NCBI GenBank assembly: GCA_964574705.1
Contig: CAZNOO010000037.1
Span: 1 to 8,937 of the forward strand
DNA: 8,937 bases
Reading direction: 5' to 3'
Source of the DNA: JAHIVB01 sp964574705
GTDB taxonomy: Bacteria > Bacillota_I > Bacilli_A > Izemoplasmatales > Hujiaoplasmataceae
Position numbers and translations under genes: made by a program. A model generated the notes under the pieces. That model did no database searches. It was not told where the DNA came from and saw only the letters and a program-made list of their open reading frames with translations. This document shows positions 5,067 to 8,937 of the stretch, one piece after another. Numbering within the stretch: position 1 is the stretch's first letter; the number at the start of each line of letters is the position of its first letter.

Positions 5067-6671
5067 ATGGATATAAGAAAAGAAATCGAAAAAGCAATTG
5101 AAGAAATGGGGTTTGTAGAATTTACAGACATCCAAAAACAGACCATCCCACTACTGTTGGAAGGACATGACGTCATCGGACATTCTCATACCGGAACCGG
5201 TAAAACCGCAGCGTTTGGAATTCCGATTCTGGATAAACTTGACTTTAACGAAAACGTCGTTCAAGCGTTGATACTTGCTCCTACGAGAGAACTCGCGGTC
5301 CAAATTCACGATGAATTGATGAGAATGGCAAAATACGTTGACAATTGCAAAATTGTCACAGTTTTCGGCGGAGACCCGATTACTAGACAGATCTATTCAC
5401 TCAAGCAAAAACCTCAAATCATCGTCGGAACGCCAGGGCGTACACTTGACCACTTAAGAAGAAAAACCTTAAGGCTTGAAAATGTCAAGTTTATGGTATT
5501 AGACGAAGCGGATGAAATGCTTAAAATGGGCTTCCAAGAAGACATTGAAACTGTTTTTCAAGCCCTTCCAGTCGAAAGACAAACCTTGATGTTCTCCGCA
5601 ACGATGCCAAGGCAGATTTTGCAACTTGCGAAAAGTTACATGATTGAACCCGTTCATGTTCGCGTCATTGGAGAAGAATCAACCAATACCGATGTCGTTC
5701 AGCAATACTATAAAGTCAAACGCGAAAATAAGACAGAAGCCCTCTATAGACTGCTTAATATCTATCGTCCGAAACTCGCTCTCGTTTTTTGCAATACCAA
5801 AGTGAAAGTGGACGAACTGACACAAGAACTGATTGAAAGAGGAATCAACTGCGATAAAATCCATGGAGATCTTCCTCAAACAACTCGACTCGACGTCTTA
5901 AAGAAATTCCACACCGGAATGGTTGAAGTCTTGGTTGCGACAGACGTTGCAGCAAGAGGTCTCGACATCAAAGCCGTTGAGGCCGTATTCAACTACGACG
6001 TACCTGAAAAAGCAGACTATTATGTTCACCGAATCGGACGAACCGGAAGAATCGGAAACATCGGTTATTCCTTTACCTTGGTTTCCAAGGGTGAAATGAA
6101 ACAAATCGAAGAAATTGAAAGAATCATTAACTCAAAAATTAAAAAAAGAAACATTCCAACCTATGACAAAGTTCAAGATGTCAAAAATGACAAATTGATT
6201 GAAGAAATCACAAGAACGTTTGAAACAAATACTTTTGAAGAAGAATTTGAGATCTTGAATAAAGCGATTAGCACAAAACTGTCTGAAGATCAAATCATCG
6301 TTGCTTTACTCAAAATGATTAAACGCGAAAACAATGCCGCAATCAACAGTGCAGACATCAACGAGGAATTCGAATTCAAAACAAAGAAATTTGATAGAGA
6401 CTCTTCAAAATCAGCAAGATTCCATTTAAATCTTGGAAAGAACTTCGATTTAGTGGTTTCCGACATTCTCGATTTCGTCAGTTCAAAAGTACGAATTGAA
6501 AGTAGGGAGATTCAAGACATCGCGATTTTGACTGAATTCTCATTCTTTTCTGTGCCACCAAAATACGCAGATGAAATCATGGCGAAATGCAACTTTACAA
6601 AACTAAAAGGCAAAAAAGCCGTATTATCGATTTCAAAGAAGCCAAGAAAACCCTCAAATTACAAGAGATAA
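5067..6671 (+). CDS. deaD: DEAD-box ATP-dependent RNA helicase with DbpA-type RNA-binding domain
   Basis: It unwinds short RNA duplexes with ATP, probably during ribosome assembly, mRNA decay or cold adaptation. Counting from ATG 5067 (534 residues): Q motif FTDIQKQ (19-25), motif I HTGTGKT (41-47), Ia PTRELA (72-77), Ib TPGR (122-125), II DEAD (146-149) and III SAT (177-179). Then come IV VFCNTK (240-245), V ATDVAARGLD (291-300) and VI HRIGRTGR (321-328). An acidic helical linker (about 345-445) leads to a DbpA/YxiN-type RNA-binding domain (450-523, RFHLNLGKN to VLSISK). A short basic tail KKPRKPSNYKR follows. DbpA and YxiN use this domain to bind 23S rRNA; overall architecture is closer to DeaD/CshA, so the target is uncertain. 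The upstream TTG at 5040 is rejected because it lies before the predicted transcript start. The ribosome binding site is weak (AAAGAAG). Confidence 0.95.
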   Translation: MDIRKEIEKAIEEMGFVEFTDIQKQTIPLLLEGHDVIGHSHTGTGKTAAFGIPILDKLDFNENVVQALILAPTRELAVQIHDELMRMAKYVDNCKIVTVFGGDPITRQIYSLKQKPQIIVGTPGRTLDHLRRKTLRLENVKFMVLDEADEMLKMGFQEDIETVFQALPVERQTLMFSATMPRQILQLAKSYMIEPVHVRVIGEESTNTDVVQQYYKVKRENKTEALYRLLNIYRPKLALVFCNTKVKVDELTQELIERGINCDKIHGDLPQTTRLDVLKKFHTGMVEVLVATDVAARGLDIKAVEAVFNYDVPEKADYYVHRIGRTGRIGNIGYSFTLVSKGEMKQIEEIERIINSKIKKRNIPTYDKVQDVKNDKLIEEITRTFETNTFEEEFEILNKAISTKLSEDQIIVALLKMIKRENNAAINSADINEEFEFKTKKFDRDSSKSARFHLNLGKNFDLVVSDILDFVSSKVRIESREIQDIAILTEFSFFSVPPKYADEIMAKCNFTKLKGKKAVLSISKKPRKPSNYKR

Positions 6672-6691
6672 GACAATAATCGAGGCGAATA

Positions 6692-6719
6692 TTGACAAAT
6701 TCCATGAAGCAGATATAAT
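6692..6719 (+). promoter_or_regulatory. Consensus-hexamer promoter of degV-padR-HAAS
   Basis: TTGACA (6692-6697), a 16-base spacer and TATAAT (6714-6719). Both hexamers match the sigma-A consensus exactly. This is the only promoter in the window without the TG extension. No terminator separates it from the helicase gene, so readthrough could add to it. Confidence 0.88.
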
Positions 6720-6727
6720 GAAATCAT
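6718..6727. promoter_or_regulatory. Small inverted repeat over the degV start site, possible operator
   Basis: ATGA-AA-TCAT overlaps the end of the -10 and the predicted start of transcription (about 6726). PadR, encoded in the same unit, could act here, since PadR repressors often bind AT-rich dyads near their own promoter. The repeat is short and may be chance. Confidence 0.2.
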
Positions 6728-6737
6728 AAAGTATGTG

Positions 6738-6742
6738 AGGAG
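6738..6742 (+). promoter_or_regulatory. Ribosome binding site fixing the degV start
   Basis: AGGAG lies eight bases before ATG 6751. An in-frame TTG at 6745 would be only two bases from it, so ATG 6751 is the start. Confidence 0.85.
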
Positions 6743-6750
6743 AATTGTTT

Positions 6751-7605
6751 ATGAAAAAGTTAGGCGTTTTAGTATGCACCAACTCTGCAATTGATTACAT
6801 TCCCCATGATTATGACATTCGCGTCATCCGATCCACGATTTTGATGGGCGGAAAAGAGTATGTCGATTTTGAAGAACTCACCGCAAACAAATTTTATGAA
6901 ATGATTGAAAGCGACCCTTCTCTCTTTCCGAGAACCGCCATGGCATCCACAGGAACCATGTTGGAAGCTTATGAATTATTAAGGGATGAAGGTTGCGATG
7001 AAGCGATATTTATCACGATTTCCTCTAAAATGAGCGGGATCTATGAAAATGCAATGATCGCACGAAACATGGTTGAAGGAATCAAAGTCACCGTCTTCGA
7101 CTCAAAAACTGTCGGATACCTGCAATGCAAAATGGCATTCCTTGCTCATGACCTTGCCAAAGAGGGAAAATCAATGAATGAAATTCTTGATGCCCTATCC
7201 TTTATCAGAGACAATAACCATATTTATTTCGCAGTCAAAGACCTCAAATTTTTGGTTAAAAACGGACGTTTGTCCAACGCTGCAGGCTTTGTCGCTGACG
7301 TATTGAAGATTAAACCGTTATTGGAGATAGATAAGACCGGAGCTGTGGTTACTGTCGAAAAAATCAGAACGTTCTCAAAAGCTGTTGATCGCGTTTTAGA
7401 GAAATTCTTGGATGATACCAAAGGAAAAGATATTGAACCTTTTATCATCCACGCAAACAATCCTGAAGTCGCGCAATCTTTAAGAGAACAAGTACTGGCA
7501 GCGAAACCGGAACTCAAAGAAATCAAAGATTATCTATTAACGCCCGCCGTTGGAGCGCATTGCGGTCCAAAGGCGATTACGATTGGATATGTACTAAACC
7601 ATTAG
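6751..7605 (+). CDS. DegV-family fatty-acid-binding protein (FakB-like)
   Basis: DegV proteins bind a single fatty acid. Those that act as FakB present it to the kinase FakA, which makes acyl-phosphate for phospholipid synthesis. The 284-residue length is normal. Visible features are TNSAIDYIP (10-18), the threonine/serine loop TAMASTGTM (62-70), ISSKMSGIYENA (90-101), VFDSKTVG (115-122), DLKFLVKNGRLSNAAGF (164-180), IKPLLEID (187-194) and AVGAHCGPKA (266-275). Ser92 or Ser95 and His270 would bind the carboxylate by analogy with FakB. The C-terminal motif is HCGPKA where many members have HTGPGA. FakA is not in the window, so a FakB role is unproven. The gene leads a unit with padR, whose ribosome binding site overlaps the degV stop. 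Confidence 0.92.
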   Translation: MKKLGVLVCTNSAIDYIPHDYDIRVIRSTILMGGKEYVDFEELTANKFYEMIESDPSLFPRTAMASTGTMLEAYELLRDEGCDEAIFITISSKMSGIYENAMIARNMVEGIKVTVFDSKTVGYLQCKMAFLAHDLAKEGKSMNEILDALSFIRDNNHIYFAVKDLKFLVKNGRLSNAAGFVADVLKIKPLLEIDKTGAVVTVEKIRTFSKAVDRVLEKFLDDTKGKDIEPFIIHANNPEVAQSLREQVLAAKPELKEIKDYLLTPAVGAHCGPKAITIGYVLNH

Positions 7606-7615
7606 GGGTGATTCC

Positions 7616-7948
7616 ATGATTCACAGTGATGTCATTAGAGGCCATATTGATACCATCATATTGAAACTTTTGATGGAAAAAGATATGTACGGATATGAAA
7701 TAGCAAATGAAATCAAAGATCGAACCAATAACAAATTCAACATCAAGGAAGCGACGCTTTACAGCGTGGTAGGCAGACTCGAGACAAGAGAGCTGATTGT
7801 CTCCTATACCGGCGAAAAGACACATGGCGGAAAAAGAAGATATTACCGTGTTACTTCACTTGGAAAAGCTTATTACAAAGAGATGATTGAAGAATGGAAG
7901 CTGCTCCGAGAAATCATGAAAGACATGTTGGGAAGTGATGTTGGATGA
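7616..7948 (+). CDS. PadR-family transcriptional regulator
   Basis: A 110-residue winged-helix DNA-binding protein, predicted to be a dimeric repressor. The PadR pattern is clear: IRGHIDTIILKLLMEKDMYG and YEIANEI (7-33) for the first helices. FNIKEATLYSVVGRLETREL (41-60) is the recognition helix region. A wing with GGKRRYYRVTSLG (71-83) follows, then a short C-terminal dimerisation helix (84-106). Size fits the small PadR subfamily. AGGGGTGAT (7603-7611) overlaps the degV stop and lies four bases before the ATG. The stop overlaps the ATG of the next gene (ATGA), a translational coupling that ties the regulator to its HAAS partner. No promoter lies between degV and padR, so regulation of its own unit would act at 6692-6719. 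Confidence 0.93.
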   Translation: MIHSDVIRGHIDTIILKLLMEKDMYGYEIANEIKDRTNNKFNIKEATLYSVVGRLETRELIVSYTGEKTHGGKRRYYRVTSLGKAYYKEMIEEWKLLREIMKDMLGSDVG

Positions 7949-8364
7949 ACAAAATAAAACACTTTGTATCGAAACTATTAAAAGATTATTTCAATGAAGA
8001 CGACAAAAAAGAATTGATTGAAATCCTAACGTTAAGTTTGGAAGAAAAAGTAGAAGACTTGGTAGAACAGGGAACACCCGTAGACGAAGCCATTGAAAAA
8101 TCAATTCAGGAATTTGGAAACACGGACGACATCTTGAATGCTTATCCCGAAAAACAGAAAAAACAAAAAGTTCTTCTTCAAGCAAGAAGAAGTCAGTTTT
8201 TCTTTTCCTTGTTTGGATACATTCTAATTGTTGGACTTGCCGTTTTCTTTAATTTGACCTTTTTCGATTTCTTCGGCCAAAAATATTGGTTCGTGGTAGT
8301 CGCCATCGGAGTCTTCTTTTGGCCCCTCGTTATGCTTTACCATTTAATCAGACAGTCAAAATAG
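7945..8364 (+). CDS. HAAS-domain membrane protein (PadR partner)
   Basis: The 139-residue product has a cytoplasmic helical N-terminus with the HAAS pattern (HTH-associated alpha-helical signalling domain, also found as DUF1700 or permease prefix). It shows KKELIEILTLSLEEKVEDLVEQG (21-43), then TPVDEAIEKSIQEFGNTDDIL (44-64). A basic segment RRSQ follows, then two probable membrane helices, about 86-108 and 114-134, with YHLIRQSK left on the inside. Such proteins are typically encoded next to PadR and are thought to influence it or a neighbouring membrane protein; the signal is unknown. It overlaps padR by four bases (ATGA). The stop codon lies in the left arm of the hairpin that follows. There is no enzymatic motif, and the transmembrane calls are by eye. 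Confidence 0.8.
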   Translation: MNKIKHFVSKLLKDYFNEDDKKELIEILTLSLEEKVEDLVEQGTPVDEAIEKSIQEFGNTDDILNAYPEKQKKQKVLLQARRSQFFFSLFGYILIVGLAVFFNLTFFDFFGQKYWFVVVAIGVFFWPLVMLYHLIRQSK

Positions 8365-8386
8365 ACGGAACCCGTCTATTTTTCTT
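8358..8386 (+). terminator. Hairpin terminator or attenuator after the HAAS gene
   Basis: AAAATAGACGG (8358-8368) and CCGTCTATTTT (8372-8382) form an 11-bp stem with a three-base loop, followed by T, C, TT. The stem is strong but the U-tract is short and interrupted, so some readthrough into the next gene is plausible. Confidence 0.65.
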
Positions 8387-8404
8387 AAGATTGGAAGAAC
8401 GCCT

Positions 8405-8920
8405 ATGAATCTTAAAAAAATTGTATTTCTTGGAATCATGATTTCTGCAAGCGTTGTTTTGAGCATTGTCGAATCAATGATTTCTGTTACTTTATTCATC
8501 ATACCTGGAGTGAAACTGGGTCTCGCGAATATCATCACACTTGTGATTCTTTACATTTATGGAAAGAAAGAAGCTTTGATTGTCGTTATCATTAGAATCT
8601 TAGTCGTTGCGCTGGTTTCACCCGTCTCAACGATTCTCAGTTTTTCACTTTCCTTGAGCGGAGGGCTCTTCGCAATCCTGGCCATGATGTTGCTGAAAAA
8701 CATAAAAAGCCTATCGATTATGAGTGTTTCCGTCGTTGGAGCTCTGATGCATATGATTGGGCAAATTCTCATGGCAATCCTTATTTTGGATACACCAACA
8801 TTGATTTATTATCTGCCATACATGATACTGCTTTCGATTCCAACCGGGATCTTTACGGGGTTTATTGGAAAGAAATTGATCGATTTGTTTCACAATCAAC
8901 TATCTGTTCCGCAAATATAA
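8405..8920 (+). CDS. Gx-family membrane protein (Hpre_diP_synt_I, PF07456)
   Basis: A 171-residue polytopic membrane protein. The family was named heptaprenyl diphosphate synthase component I, but its members look like small ECF-type substrate-binding transport proteins and their substrate is unknown. Diagnostic stretches are IPGVKLGLANIITLVILYIYG (33-53), SLSLSGGLFAILAMMLL (81-97), VVGALMHMIGQI (110-121) and YYLPYMILLSIPTGIFTGFIG (135-155). About five hydrophobic segments are visible by eye. In the GALMHMIGQ motif, Met117 replaces the Asn common in the family. The ATG at 8405 has only a modest GGAAG site (8393-8397). I find no promoter in the 40 bases after the HAAS gene, so expression may come from readthrough of the hairpin. 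The C-terminus is complete. Confidence 0.85.
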   Translation: MNLKKIVFLGIMISASVVLSIVESMISVTLFIIPGVKLGLANIITLVILYIYGKKEALIVVIIRILVVALVSPVSTILSFSLSLSGGLFAILAMMLLKNIKSLSIMSVSVVGALMHMIGQILMAILILDTPTLIYYLPYMILLSIPTGIFTGFIGKKLIDLFHNQLSVPQI

Positions 8921-8937
8921 AAAAAACAGGAATTTTC
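8921..8937 (+). terminator. Possible left half of a terminator hairpin, cut by window end
   Basis: The bases right after the stop (AAAAAACAGGAATTTTC) would form a classic A-flanked hairpin if the next bases read CTGTTTTTT. Only the left arm is visible, so this is a guess. Confidence 0.25.

Noticed and set aside
7224..7526. Minus-strand frame opposite degV
   Set aside because: Low-complexity Ser-rich shadow with no supporting promoter or ribosome binding site; degV is well supported.
633..8364. Mycoplasma-type genetic code (TGA as Trp)
   Set aside because: Several families end at TGA at their expected length (rsuA, ylbF, padR), and tryptophans at conserved sites are TGG.
8557..8899. Two minus-strand frames opposite the Gx gene
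   Set aside because: The plus frame matches PF07456 membrane motifs throughout; the minus frames have no recognisable pattern.
1..8937. CRISPR arrays, tRNA genes, insertion sequences or prophage/defence genes
   Set aside because: No spaced direct repeats, cloverleaf-like segments, transposase motifs or terminal inverted repeats were visible on either strand.

Overview
The window is a compact, AT-rich stretch of bacterial chromosome. TGA is used as an ordinary stop codon (rsuA, ylbF and padR end in TGA). Shine-Dalgarno sites are strong, intrinsic terminators are U-tailed, and YlbF/YlbG-type proteins are present. This points to a low-GC Bacillota or code-11 Mycoplasmatota lineage (Acholeplasma/Izemoplasma/Erysipelotrichia-like), and not to a Mycoplasma or Spiroplasma that reads TGA as Trp. 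The exact taxon cannot be fixed from the sequence alone.

Layout. At the left edge, on the minus strand, lies the N-terminal 177 codons of a type-II peptide deformylase (def); its C-terminus is outside the window. A 101-bp divergent promoter region (532-632) separates it from a long plus-strand run. The first plus-strand unit is a GH133-type glycogen debranching enzyme whose end overlaps rsuA, a 16S-type rRNA pseudouridine synthase. A promoter buried in the last bases of rsuA serves ylbF-ylbG (RNase Y-associated YlbF family plus DUF2129). These end at a terminator whose right arm is also the -35 box of the next promoter. That promoter drives rpsP-khpA and a DUF523/TudS-like cysteine protein, closed by a short terminator overlapping its stop codon. 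Next is a DEAD-box RNA helicase with a C-terminal DbpA-type RNA-binding domain, on its own promoter. A promoter with consensus -35 and -10 hexamers then drives degV-padR-HAAS membrane protein as a tight unit. After a hairpin comes a complete Gx-family (Hpre_diP_synt_I) membrane protein, and the window ends 17 bases later.

How the genes fit together. From about 2550 to 6670 the window is dominated by RNA and ribosome functions: rRNA pseudouridylation, RNase Y-linked mRNA processing, S16, the KhpA RNA chaperone, a DUF523 protein related to thiouracil desulfidases, and an RNA helicase. Def adds nascent-protein maturation. The right third changes theme to the membrane: a fatty-acid-binding DegV protein, a PadR repressor paired with a HAAS-domain membrane protein, and a small polytopic Gx protein.

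Overall judgement. I see no CRISPR array, tRNA, rRNA, insertion sequence, prophage or defence system. Most genes are recognisable housekeeping families. The items worth following up are the overlapping terminator/promoter, the placement of the TudS-like gene in the rpsP-khpA operon, and the DegV/PadR/HAAS/Gx membrane module. The extended -10 sequence is also used repeatedly across the window. No gap exceeds 300 bases.
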